Assembly (NCBI GenBank): GCA_963682055.1
Contig: OY821747.1
Location: 20,262,258-20,326,257, forward strand
Direction: 5' to 3'
From: Primula veris
Lineage: Eukaryota > Streptophyta > Magnoliopsida > Ericales > Primulaceae
Length of the DNA: 64,000 nt
The notes beneath the pieces were generated by a model that saw only the letters and a program-made list of their open reading frames with translations, was not told the DNA's origin and searched no databases. This document shows, piece by piece, positions 10,901-23,609 of the stretch. Numbering within the stretch: the first letter of the stretch is position 1; each line of letters starts with the position of its first letter. The position numbers were made by a program, and so were the translations under genes.

Positions 10901-11251
10901 AACCGTGTACTATAGGCCATAAATCCAAGAAAAAAATGAGGAATATTCCCTACATATGCAAGAACATTACCTAAACCCTAAAACCAAAACCCTAAACCCT
11001 AAAACCTATAAATATAAACAAAATGTCGAAAAACAAAAAAGTCGGTAGAAACCGTGTACGGCCATAAATCCAAGAAAAAAAATGAGGAATATTCCCTACA
11101 TATGCAAGAACATTACCTAAACCCTAAAACGAAAACCCTAAACCCTAAAACCAAAACCCTAAACCCTAAACCATACAAATATAAATAAAATGTCAAAAAA
11201 CAAAAAAGTCGGTAAAACCCGTGTACTATTGGCCATAAATCCAAGAAAAAA
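7901..11251 (+). repeat. 20-monomer HOR, copy 1 (3351 bp)
   Basis: Delimited by the marker ATTGTGGAAT, which recurs at 11252. The 20 anchor spacings between 7924 and 11275 sum to 3351 bp (mean 167.6). Markers include CTAGACCC with AAAACAAAAACCC, AAACGTGAAACC at about 8610, AATATCCTC at about 8742 and GTGTACGGCC near 11056. The monomer before 8930 reads GGAACTCTAC, having lost part of the GAATATTC palindrome. The second half (about 9300-11100) is similar to the 11-mer, so the 20-mer probably grew from it by adding a block. Confidence 0.88.
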
Positions 11252-14200
11252 ATTGTGGAATATTCTCTACATATGCAAGAACATTACCTAAACCCTAAAC
11301 TTGAAACCCTGAAACCAAAACCCTAAACCCTAAAACTTATAAATATAAAAAAAATGTCGAAAAACAAAAAAGTCGGTAGAAACCGTGTACTATAGGCCAT
11401 AAATCCAAGAAAAAAAATGTGGAATATTCCCTACATATGCAAGAACATTACCTAAACCCTAAACCTGAAACCCTAGACCCTAAAACAAAAACCCTAAAAC
11501 CTATAAATATAAACAAAATGTCGAAAAACAAAAAAGTCGGTAGAAACCGTGTACTATAGGCCATAAATCCAAGAAAAAAATGAGGAATATTCCCTACATA
11601 TGCAAGAACATTACCTAAACCCTAAACCCTAAAACCAAAACCCTAGACCCTAAAACCTATAAATATAAACAAAATGTTGAAAAACAAAAAAGTCGGTAGA
11701 AACCGTGTACTATAGGCCATAAATCTAAGAAAAAAAATGAGAAATATTCCCTACATATGCAAGAACGTTACCTAAACCCTAAAACTAAAACCCTAAACCT
11801 TAAAACCAAAACCCTAAACCCTAAACCATACAAAATATAAATAAAATGTCAAAAAACAAAAAAGTCGGTAAAACCCGTGTACTATTGGCCATAAATCCAA
11901 GAAAAAAATGTGGAATATTCCCTACATATGCAAGAACATTACCTAAACCCTAAACGTGAAACCCTAAACCCTGAACCCAAAACCCTAAACCCTAAAACTT
12001 ATAAATATAAACAAAATGTCGAGAAACAAAAAAGTCGGTAGAAACCGTGTACTATAGGCCATAAATCCAAGAAAAAAAATGAGGAATATCCTCACATATG
12101 CAAGAACATTACCTAAACCCTAAAACTAAAACCCTAAACACTAAAACCAAAACCCTAAACCCTAAACCCTAAACCATACAAATATAAATAAAATGTCAAA
12201 AAACAAAAAAGTCGGTAAAACCCGTGTACTATTGGCCATAAATCCAAGAAAAAAAATGTGGAATATTCTCTACATATGCAAGAACATTACCTAAACCCTA
12301 AACCTGAAACCCTAAAACCAAAACTCTAAACCCTAAAACTTATAAATATAAACAAAATGTCGAAAAACAAAAAAGTCGGTAGAAACCGTGTATTATAGGC
12401 CATAAATCCAAGAAAAAAAATGTGGAATATTCCCTACATATGCAAGAACATTACCTAAACCCTAAACCTGAAACCCTAGACCCTAAAACAAAAACCCTAA
12501 AACCTATAAATATAAACAAAATGTCGAAAAACAAAAAAGTCGGTAGAAACCGTGTTCTATAGGCCATAAATCCAAGAAAAAAATGAGGAATATTCCCTAC
12601 ATATGCAAGAACATTACCAAAACCCTAAACCCTAAAACCAAAACCCTAGACCCTAAAACCTATAAATATAAACAAAATGTCGAAAAACAAAAAAGTCGGT
12701 AGAAACCGGGTACTATAGGCCATAAATCCAAGAAAAAAAATGAGGAATATTCCCTACATATGCAAGAACATTACCTAAACCCTAAACCAGAAACCCTAAA
12801 CCCTGAAACCAAAACCCTAAATCCTAAAACTTATAAATATAAAAAAAATGTCGAAAAACAAAAAAGTCGGTAGAAACCGTGTACTATAGGCCATAAATCC
12901 AAGAAAAAAAAATGTGGAATATTCCCTACATATGCAAGAACATTACCTAAACCCTAAACCTGAAACAATAAACCCTAAAACCAAAACCCTAAACCCTAAA
13001 CCCTAAAACCTATAAATATAAACAAAATGTCAAAAAACAAAAAAGTCGGTAGAAACCGTGTACTATAGGCCATAAATCCAAGAAAAAAAATGTGGAATAT
13101 TCCTTACATATGCAAGAACATTACCTAAACCCTAAACCTGAAACCCTAAACCCTGAAACAAAAACCCTAAACCCTAAAACTTATAAATATAAACAAAATG
13201 TCGAGAAACAAAAAAGTCGGTAGAAACCGTGTACTATAGGCCATAAATCCAAGAAAAAAAATGAGGAATATCCCCACATATGCAAGAACATTACCTAAAC
13301 CCTAAAACTAAAACCCTAAACCCTAAAACCAAAACCCTAAACCCTAAACCCTAAACCCTAAACCATACAAATATAAATAAAATGTCAAAAAACAAAAAAG
13401 TCGGTAAAACCCGTGTACTATTGGCCATAAATCCAAGAAAAAAAATGTGGAATATTCCCTACATATGCAAGAACATTACCTAAACCCTAAACCAGAAACC
13501 CTAAACCCTGAAACCAAAACCCTAAACCCTAAAACTTATAAATATAAACAAAATGTCGAAAAACAAAAAAGTCGGTAGAAACCGTGTACTATAGGCCATA
13601 AATCCAAGAAAAAAATGAGGAATATTCCCTACATATGCAAGAACATTACCTAAACCCTAAACCCTAAAACCAAAACCCTAAACCCTAAAACCTATAAATA
13701 TAAACAAAATGTCGAAAAACAAAAAAGTCGGTAGAAACCGGGTACTATAGGCCATAAATCCAAGAAAAAAAATGAGGAATATTCCCTACATATGCAAGAA
13801 CATTACCTAAACCCTAAACCAGAAACCCTAAACCCTGAAACCAAAACCCTAAATCCTAAAACTTATAAATATAAACAAAATGTCGAAAAACAAAAAAGTC
13901 GGTAGAAACCGTGTACTATAGGCCATAAATCCAAGAAAAAAAAATGTGGAATATTCCCTACATATGCAAGAATATTACCTAAACCCTAAACCTGAAACCC
14001 TAAACCCTAAAACCAAAACCCTAAACCCTAAACCCTAAAACCTATAAATATAAACAAAATGTCGAAAAACAAAAAAGTCGGTAGAAACCGTGTACTATAG
14101 GCCATAAATCCAAGAAAAAAAATGTGGAATATTCCTTACATATGCAAGAACATTACCTAAACCCTAAACCTGAAACCCTAAACCCTGAAACCAAAACCCT

Positions 14201-14607
14201 AAACCCTAAAACTTATAAATATAAACAAAATGTCGAAAAACAAAAAAGTCGGTAGAAACCGTGTACTATAGGCCATAAATCCAAGAAAAAAATGAGGAAT
14301 ATTCCCTACATATGCAAGAACATTACCTAAACCCTAAAACCAAAACCCTAAACCCTAAAACCTATAAATATAAACAAAATGTCGAAAAACAAAAAAGTCG
14401 GTAGAAACCGTGTACGGCCATAAATCCAAGAAAAAAAATGAGGAATATTCCCTACATATGCAAGAACATTACCTAAACCCTAAAACGAAAACCCTAAACC
14501 CTAAAACCAAAACCCTAAACCCTAAACCATACAAATATAAATAAAATGTCAAAAAACAAAAAAGTCGGTAAAACCCGTGTACTATTGGCCATAAATCCAA
14601 GAAAAAA
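11252..14607 (+). repeat. 20-monomer HOR, copy 2 (3356 bp)
   Basis: Near-identical second copy of the unit at 7901. It keeps CTAGACCC, AAACGTGAAACC at about 11954 and GTGTACGGCC near 14413. Small differences include a heptamer gain near 13335-13358 (four perfect telomere units in a row) and an intact GGAATATTCTC where copy 1 has GGAACTCTAC. Confidence 0.88.
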
Positions 14608-16772
14608 ATTGTGGAATATTCTCTACATATGCAAGAACATTACCTAAACCCTAAACTTGAAACCCTGAAACCAAAACCCTAAACCCTAAAACTTATAAAT
14701 ATAAAAAAAATGTCGAAAAACAAAAAAGTCGGTAGAAACCGTGTACTATAGGCCATAAATCCAAGAAAAAAAATGTGGAATATTCCCTACATATGCAAGA
14801 ACATTACCTAAACCCTAAACCTGAAACCCTAGACCCTAAAACAAAAACCCTAAAACCTATAAATATAAACAAAATGTCGAAAAACAAAAAAGTCGGTAGA
14901 AACCGTGTACTATAGGCCATAAATCCAAGAAAAAAATGAGGAATATTCCCTACATATGCAAGAACATTACCTAAACCCTAAACCCTAAAACCAAAACCCT
15001 AGACCCTAAAACCTATAAATATAAACAAAATGTTGAAAAACAAAAAAGTCGGTAGAAACCGTGTACTATAGGCCATAAATCTAAGAAAAAAAATGAGAAA
15101 TATTCCCTACATATGCAAGAACGTTACCTAAACCCTAAAACTAAAACCCTAAACCTTAAAACCAAAACCCTAAACCCTAAACCATACAAAATATAAATAA
15201 AATGTCAAAAAACAAAAAAGTCGGTAAAACCCGTGTACTATTGGCCATAAATCCAAGAAAAAAATGTGGAATATTCTCTACATATGCAAGAACATTACCT
15301 AAACCCTAAACGTGAAACCCTAAACCCTGAAACCAAAACCCTAAACCCTAAAACTTATAAATATAAACAAAATGTCGAGAAACAAAAAAGTCGGTAGAAA
15401 CCGTGTACTATAGGCCATAAATCCAAGAAAAAAAATGAGGAATATCCTCACATATGCAAGAACATTACCTAAACCCTAAAACTAAAACCCTAAACCCTAA
15501 AACCAAAACCCTAGACCCTAAACCCTAAACCATACAAATATAAATAAAATGTCAAAAAACAAAAAAGTCGGTAAAACCCGTGTACTATTGGCCATAAATC
15601 CAAGAAAAAAAATGTGGAATATTCTCTACATTTGCAAGAACATTACCTAAACCCTAAACCTGAAACCCTGAAACCAAAACCCTAAACCCTAAAACTTATA
15701 AATATAAACAAAATGTCGAAAAACAAAAAAGTCGGTAGAAACCGGGTACTATAGGCCATAAATCCAAGAAAAAAAATGAGGAATATTCCCTACATATGCA
15801 AGAACATTACCTAAACCCTAAACCCTAAAACCAAAACCCTAAACCCTAAAACCTATAAATATAAACAAAATGTCGAAAAACAAAAAAGTCGGTAGAAACC
15901 GGGTACTATAGGCCATAAATCCAAGAAAAAAAATGAGGAATATTCCCTACATATGCAAGAACATTACCTAAACCCTAAACTAGAAACCCTAAACCCTGAA
16001 ACCAAAACCCTAAATCCTTAAACTTATAAATATAAACAAAATGTCGAAAAACAAAAAAGTCGGTAGAAACCGTGTACTATAGGCCATAAATCCAAGAAAA
16101 AAAAATGTGGAATATTCCCTACATATGCAAGAACATTACCTAAACCCTAAACCTGAAACACTAAACCCTAAAACCAAAACCCTAAACCCTAAACCCTAAA
16201 ACCTATAAATATAAACAAAATGTCGAAAAACAAAAAAGTCGGTAGAAACCGTGTACTATAGGCCATAAATCCAAGAAAAAAAATGTGGAATATTCCTTAC
16301 ATATGCAAGAACATTACCTAAACCCTAAACCTGAAACCCTAAACCCTGAAACCAAAACCCTAAACCCTAAAACTTATAAATATAAACAAAATGTCGAAAA
16401 ACAAAAAAGTCGGTAGAAACCGTGTACTATAGGCCATAAATCCAAGAAAAAAATGAGGAATATTCCCTACATATGCAAGAACATTACCTAAACCCTAAAA
16501 CCAAAACCCTAAACCCTAAAACCTATTAATATAAACAAAATGTCGAAAAACAAAAAAGTCGGTAGAAACCGTGTACTATAGGCCATAAATCCAAGAAAAA
16601 AAATGAGGAATATTCCCTACATATGCAAGAACATTACCTAAACCCTAAAACTAAAACCCTAAACCCTAAAACCAAAACCCTAAACCCTAAACCATACAAA
16701 TATAAATAAAATGTCAAAAAACAAAAAAGTCGGTAAAACCCGTGTACTATTGGCCATAAATCCAAGAAAAAA
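14608..16772 (+). repeat. Shortened 20-mer HOR, copy 3 (2165 bp)
   Basis: Starts with the ATTGTGGAAT marker like the two full copies but is 1191 bp shorter than copy 2, about seven monomers fewer. After the TTCTCTACATTTG unit at about 15620 the order jumps to two consecutive ACCGGGTAC units (about 15743 and 15900). GTGTACGGCC is replaced by the normal GTGTACTATAGGCC in the penultimate unit. Confidence 0.78.
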
Positions 16773-19700
16773 ATTGTGGAATATTCTCTACATATGCAAG
16801 AACATTACCTAAACCCTAAACTTGAAACCCTGAAACCAAAACCCTAAACCCTAAAACTTATAAATATAAACAAAATGTCGAAAAACAAAAAAGTCGGTAG
16901 AAACCGTGTACTATAGGCCATAAATCCAAGAAAAAAAATGTGGATATTCCCTACATATGCAAGAACATTACCTAAACCCTAAACCTGAAACCCTAGACCC
17001 TAAAACAAAAACCCTAAAACCTATAAATATAAACAAAATGTCGAAAAACAAAAAAGTCGGTAGAAACCGTGTACTATAGGCCATAAATCCAAGAAAAAAA
17101 TGAGGAATATTCCCTACATATGCAAGAACATTACCTAAACCCTAAACCCTAAAACCAAAACCCTAGACCCTAAAACCTATAAATATAAACAAAATGTTGA
17201 AAAACAAAAAAGTCGGTAGAAACCGTGTACTATAGGCCATAAATCTAAGAAAAAAAATGAGAAATATTCCCTACATATGCAAGAACGTTACCTAAACCCT
17301 AAAACTAAAACCCTAAACCTTAAAACCAAAATCCTAAACCCTAAACCATACAAAATATAAATAAAATGTCAAAAAATAAAAAAGTCGGTAAAACCCGTGT
17401 ACTATTGGCCATAAATCCAAGAAAAAAATGTGGAATATTCCCTACATATGCAAGAACATTACCTAAACCCTAAACGTGAAACCCTAAACCCTGAAACCAA
17501 AACCCTAAACCCTAAAACTTATAAATATAAACAAAATGTCGAGAAACAAAAAAGTCGGTAGAAACCGTGTACTATAGGCCATAAATCCAAGAAAAAAAAT
17601 GAGGAATATCCTCACATATGCAAGAACATTACCTAAACCCTAAAACTAAAACCCTAAACCCTAAACCCTAAACCCTAAAACCAAAACCCTAAACCCTAAA
17701 CCCTAAACCATACAAATATAAATAAAATGTCAAAAAACAAAAAAGTTGGTAAAACCCGTGTACTATTGGCCATAAATCCAAGAAAAAAAATGTGGAATAT
17801 TCTCTACATATGCAAGAACATTACCTAAACCCTAAACCTGAAACCCTGAAACCAAAACCCTAAACCCTAAAACTTATAAATATAAACAAAATGTCGAAAA
17901 ACAAAAAAGTCGGTAGAAACCGGGTACTATAGGCCATAAATCCAAGAAAAAAAATGAGGAATATTCCCTACATATGCAAGAACATTACCTAAACCCTAAA
18001 CCCTAAAACCAAAACCCTAAACCCTAAAACCTATAAATATAAACAAAATGTCGAAAAACAAAAAAGTCGGTAGAAACCGGGTTCTATAGGCCATAAATCC
18101 AAGAAAAAAAATGAGGAATATTCCCTACATATGCAAGAACATTACCTAAACCCTAAACCAGAAACCCTAAACCCTGAAACCAAAACCCTAAATCCTAAAA
18201 CTTATAAATATAAACAAAATGTCGAAAAACAAAAAAGTCGGTAGAAACCGTGTACTATAGGCCATAAATCCAAGAAAAAAAAATGTGGAATATTCCCTAC
18301 ATATGCAAGAACATTACCTAAACCCTAAACCTGAAACCCTAAACCCTAAAACCAAAACCCTAAACCCTAAACCCTAAAACCTATAAATATAAACAAAATG
18401 TCGAAAAACAAAAAAGTCGGTAGAAACCGTGTACTATAGGCCATAAATCCAAGAAAAAAAATGTGGAATATTCCTTACATATGCAAGAACATTACCTAAA
18501 CCCTAAACCTAAAACCCTAAACCCTGAAACCAAAACCCTAAACCCTAAAACTTATAAATATAAACAAAATGTCGAAAAACAAAAAAGTCGGTGGAAACCG
18601 TGTACTATAGGCCATAAATCCAAGAAAAAAAATGAGGAATATCCTCACATATGCAAGAACATTACCTAAACCCTAAAACTAAAACCCTAAACCCTAAACC
18701 CTAAAACCAAAACCCTAAACCCTAAACCCTAAACCATACAAATATAAATAAAATGTCAAAAAACAAAAAAGTTGGTAAAACCCGTGTACTATTGGCCATA
18801 AATCCAAGAAAAAAAATGTGGAATATTCTCTACATATGCAAGAACATTACCTAAACCCTAAACCTGAAACCCTGAAACCAAAACCCTAAACCCTAAAACC
18901 TATAAATATAAACAAAATGTCGAAAAACAAAAAAGTCGGTAGAAACCGGGTACTATAGGCCATAAATCCAAGAAAAAAAATGAGGAATATTCCCTACATA
19001 TGCAAGAAACCTAAACCCTAAACCAGAAACCCTAAACCCTGAAACCAAAACCCTAAATCCTAAAACTTATAAATATAAACAAAATGTCGAAAAACAAAAA
19101 AGTCGGTAGAAACCGTGTTAGGCCATAAATCCAAGAAAAAAAAATGTGGAATATTCCCTACATATGCAAGAACATTACCTAAACCCTAAACCTGAAACCC
19201 TAAACCCTAAAACCAAAACCCTAAACCCTAAACCCTAAAACCTATAAATATAAACAAAATGTCGAAAAACAAAAAAGTCGGTAGAAACCGTGTACTATAG
19301 GCCATAAATCCAAGAAAAAAAATGTGGAATATTCCTTACATATGCAAGAACATTACCTAAACCCTAAACCTGAAACCCTAAACCCTGAAACCAAAACCCT
19401 AAACCCTAAAACTTATAAATATAAACAAAATGTCGAAAAACAAAAAAGTCGGTAGAAACCGTGTACTATAGGCCATAAATCCAAGAAAAAAATGAGGAAT
19501 ATTCCCTACATATGCAAGAACATTACCTAAACCCTAAAACCAAAACCCTAAACCCTAAAACCTATAAATATAAACAAAATGTCGAAAAACAAAAAAGTCG
19601 GTAGAAACCGTGTACGGCCATAAATCCAAGAAAAAAAATGAGGAATATTCCCTACATATGCAAGAACATTACCTAAACCCTAAAACTAAAACCATAAACC

Positions 19701-19807
19701 CTAAAACCAAAACCCTAAACCCTAAACCATACAAATATAAATAAAATGTCAAAAAACAAAAAAGTCGGTAAAACCCGTGTACTATTGGCCATAAATCCAA
19801 GAAAAAA
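16773..19807 (+). repeat. Rearranged 20-mer HOR, copy 4 (3035 bp), with an internal duplication
   Basis: Bounded by ATTGTGGAAT at both ends. It contains an internal duplication of about 1026 bp (six monomers): the private variant GTTGGTAAAACC occurs at 17745 and again at 18771. The second half lost one more monomer at a junction near 19008, where GCAAGAAACCTAAAC lacks the usual CATTAC; downstream the lag drops to about 861-865 bp. Marker GTGTACGGCC is present near 19613. Confidence 0.78.
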
Positions 19808-20710
19808 ATTGTGGAATATTCTCTACATATGCAAGAACATTACCTAAACCCTAAACTTGAAACCCTGAAACCAAAACCCTAAACCCTAAAACTTATAAAT
19901 ATAAAAAAAATGTCGAAAAACAAAAAAGTCGGTAGAAACCGTCTACTATAGGCCATAAATCCAAGAAAAAAAATGTGGAATATTCCCTACATATGCAAGA
20001 ACATTACCTAAACCCTAAACCTGAAACCCTAGACCCTAAAACAAAAACCCTAAAACCTATAAATATAAACAAAATGTCGAAAAACAAAAAAGTCGGTAGA
20101 AACCGTGTACTATAGGCCATAAATCCAAGAAAAAAATGAGGAATATTCCCTACATATGCAAGAACATTACCTAAACCCTAAACCCTAAAACCAAAACCCT
20201 AGACCCTAAAACCTATAAATATAAACAAAATGTTGTAAAACAAAAAAGTCGGTAGAAACCGTGTACTATAGGCCATAAATCTAAGAAAAAAAATGAGAAA
20301 TATTCCCTACATATGCAAGAACGTTACCTAAACCCTAAAACTAAAACCCTAAACCTTAAAACCAAAACCCTAAACCCTAAACCATACAAAATAAAAATAA
20401 AATGTCAAAAAACAAAAAAGTCGGTAAAACCCGTGTACTATTGGCCATAAATCCAAGAAAAAAATGTGGAATATTCCCTACATATGCAAGAACATTACCT
20501 AAACCCTAAACGTGAAACCCTAAACCCTGAAACCAAAACCCTAAACCCTAAAACTTATAAATATAAACAAAATGTCGAGAAACAAAAAAGTCGGTAGAAA
20601 CCGTGTACTATAGGCCATAAATCCAAGAAAAAAAATGAGGAATATCCTCACATATGCAAGAACATTACCTAAACCCTAAAACTAAAACCCTAAACCCTAA
20701 AACCAAAACC
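19808..20710 (+). repeat. Partial 20-mer HOR, copy 5
   Basis: The first roughly 0.9 kb of the 20-mer, from ATTGTGGAAT through CTAGACCC, GTTGTAAAAC and AAACGTGAAACC (20511), collinear with 16773 onward. It ends at the deletion junction at 20710/20711, where the order changes to CCAGAAACC-type monomers. Confidence 0.75.
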
Positions 20711-20776
20711 TCGGTAAAACCCGTGTACTATTGGCCATAAATACAAGAAAAAAAATGTGGAATATTCTCTACATAT
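20656..20776 (+). repeat. Truncated 121 bp monomer (about 57 bp internal deletion), copy 1
   Basis: AACCAAAACC is joined directly to TCGGTAAAACCC at 20710/20711. About 57 bp of a class B unit is missing: the end of the telomere-like block, the TATA-like motif, the ATG and the first A-tracts. The unit also carries a private AAATACAAG in place of AAATCCAAG. An identical junction occurs at 26564. Confidence 0.9.
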
Positions 20777-21989
20777 GCAAGAACATTACCTAAACCCTAA
20801 ACCAGAAACCCTAAACCCTGAAACCAAAACCATAAATCCTAAAACTTATAAATATAAACAAAATGTCGAAAAACAAAAAAGTCGGTAGAAACCGTGTACT
20901 ATAGGCCATAAATCCAAGAAAAAAAAATGTGGAATATTCCCTACATATGCAAGAACATTACCTAAACCCTAAACCTGAAACCCTAAACCCTAAAACCAAA
21001 ACCTTAAACCCTAAACCCTAAAACCTATAAATATAAACAAAATGTCGAAAAACAAAAAAGTCGGTAGAAACCGTGTACTATAGGCCATAAATCCAAGAAA
21101 AAAAATGTGGAATATTCCTTACATATGCAAGAACATTACCTAAACCCTAAACCTGAAACCCTAAACCCCGAAACCAAAACCCTAAACCCTAAAACTTATA
21201 AATATAAACAAAATGTCGAAAAACAAAAAAGTCGGTAGAAACCGTGTACTATAGGCCATAAATCCAAGAAAATAATGAGGAATATTCCCTACATATGCAA
21301 GAACATTACCTAAACCCTAAAACCAAAACCTTAAACCCTAAAACCTATAAATATAAACAAAATGTCGAAAAACAAAAAAGTCGGTAGAAACCGTGTACTA
21401 TAGGCCATAAATCCAAGAAAAAAAATGAGGAATATTCCCTACATATGCAAGAACATTACCTAAACCCTAAACCTGAAACCCTAGACCCTAAAACCTATAA
21501 ATATAAACAAAATGTCGAAAAACAAAAAAGTCGGTAGAAACCGTGTACTATAGGCCATAAATCCAAGAAAAAAAAATGAGGAATATTCCCTACATATGCA
21601 AGAACATTACCTAAACCCTAAACCCCAAAACCAAAACCCTAGACCCTAAAACCTATAAATATAAACAAAATGTTGAAAAACAAAAAAGTCGGTAGAAACC
21701 GTGTACTATAGGCCATAAATCTAAGAAAAAAAATGAGAAATATTCCCTACATATGCAAGAACGTTACCTAAACCCTAAAACTAAAACCCTAAACCTTAAA
21801 ACCAAAACTCTAAACCCTAAACCATACAAATATAAATAAAATGTCAAAAAACAAAAAAGTCGGTAAAACCCGTGTACTATTGGCCATAAATCCAAGAAAA
21901 AAATGTGGAATATTCCCTACATATGCAAGAACATTACCTAAACCCTAAACCTGAAACCCTAAATCCTAAAACCAAAACCCTAAACCCTA

Positions 21990-23609
21990 AAACTTATAAA
22001 TATAAACAAAATGTCGAGAAACAAAAAAGTCGGTAGAAACCGTGTACTATAGGCCATAAATCCAAGAAAAAAAATGAGGAATATCCCCACATATGGAAGA
22101 ACATTACCTAAACCCTAAAACTAAAACCCTAAACCCTAAAACCAAAACCCTAAACCCTAAACCCTAAACCATACAAATATAAATAAAATGTCAAAAAACA
22201 AAAAAGTCGGTAAAACCCGTGTACTATTGGCCATAAATCCAAGAAAAAAAATGTTGAATATTCTCTACATATGCAAGAACATTACCTAAACCCTAAACCT
22301 GAAACCCTGAAACCAAAACCCTAAACCCTAAAACTTATAAATATAAACAAAATGTCGAAAAACAAAAAAGTCGGTAGAAACCGTGTACTATAGGCCATAA
22401 ATCCAAGAAAAAAATGAGGAATATTCCCTACATATGCAAGAACATTACCTAAACCCTAAACCCTAAAACCAAAACCCTAGACCCTAAAACCTATAAATAT
22501 AAACAAAATGTTGAAAAACAAAAAAGTCGGTAGAAACCGTGTACTATAGGCCATAAATCTAAGAAAAAAAATGAGAAATATTCCCTGCATATGCAAGAAC
22601 ATTACCTAAACCCTAAAACTAAAACCCTAAACCTTAAAACCAAAACCCTAAACCCTAAACCATACAAATATAAATAAAATGTCAAAAAACAAAAAAGTCG
22701 GTAAAACCCGTGTACTATTGGCCATAAATCCAAGAAAAAAATGTGGAATATTCCCTACATATGCAAGAACATTACCTAAACCCTAAACCTGAAACCCTAA
22801 ACCCTAAAACTTATAAATAAAAACAAAATGTCGAGAAACAAAAAAGTCGGTAGAAACCGTGTACTATAGGCCATAAATCCAAGAAAAAAAATGAGGAATA
22901 TCCCCACATATGGAAGAACATTACCTAAACCCTAAAACTAAAACCCTAAACCCTAAAACCAAAACCCTAAACCCTAAACCCTAAACCATACAAATATAAA
23001 TAAAATGTCAAAAAACAAAAAAGTCGGTAAAACCCGTGTACTATTGGCCATAAATCCAAGAAAAAAAATGTTGAATATTCTCTACATATGCAAGAACATT
23101 ACCTAAACCCTAAACCTGAAACCCTGAAACCAAAACCCTAAACCCTAAAACTTATAAATATAAACAAAATGTCGAAAAACAAAAAAGTCGGTAGAAACCG
23201 TGTACTATAGGCCATAAATCCAAGAAAAAAATGAGGAATATTCCCTACATATGCAAGAACATTACCTAAACCCTAAACCCTAAAACCAAAACCCTAGACC
23301 CTAAAACCTATAAATATAAACAAAATGTTGAAAAACAAAAAAGTCGGTAGAAACCGTGTACTATAGGCCATAAATCTAAGAAAAAAAATGAGAAATATTC
23401 CCTGCATATGCAAGAACATTACCTAAACCCTAAACCTTAAAACCAAAACCCTAAACCCTAAACCATACAAATATAAATAAAATGTCAAAAAACAAAAAAG
23501 TCGGTAAAACCCGTGTACTATTGGCCATAAATCCAAGAAAAAAATGTGGAATATTCCCTACATATGCAAGAACATTACCTAAACCCTAAACCTGAAACCC
23601 TAAACCCTA
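21990..23609 (+). repeat. Tandem 817 bp (5-monomer) duplication
   Basis: Three private variants repeat at the same lag: ATATGGAAG at 22095 and 22912, TTGAATATTCTC at 22254 and 23071, and CTGCATATG at 22585 and 23402. After the last marker the second copy has lost 14 bp of telomere-like block, so the lag falls to 803. ATATGGAAG and TTGAATATTC also recur near 29447 and 29605. Outer limits are approximate. Confidence 0.8.

Noticed and set aside
18463..18669. 68-codon open frame
   Set aside because: Satellite read-through created by a CCTAAAACC variant and other substitutions in the telomere-like block; nothing distinguishes it from neighbouring units.
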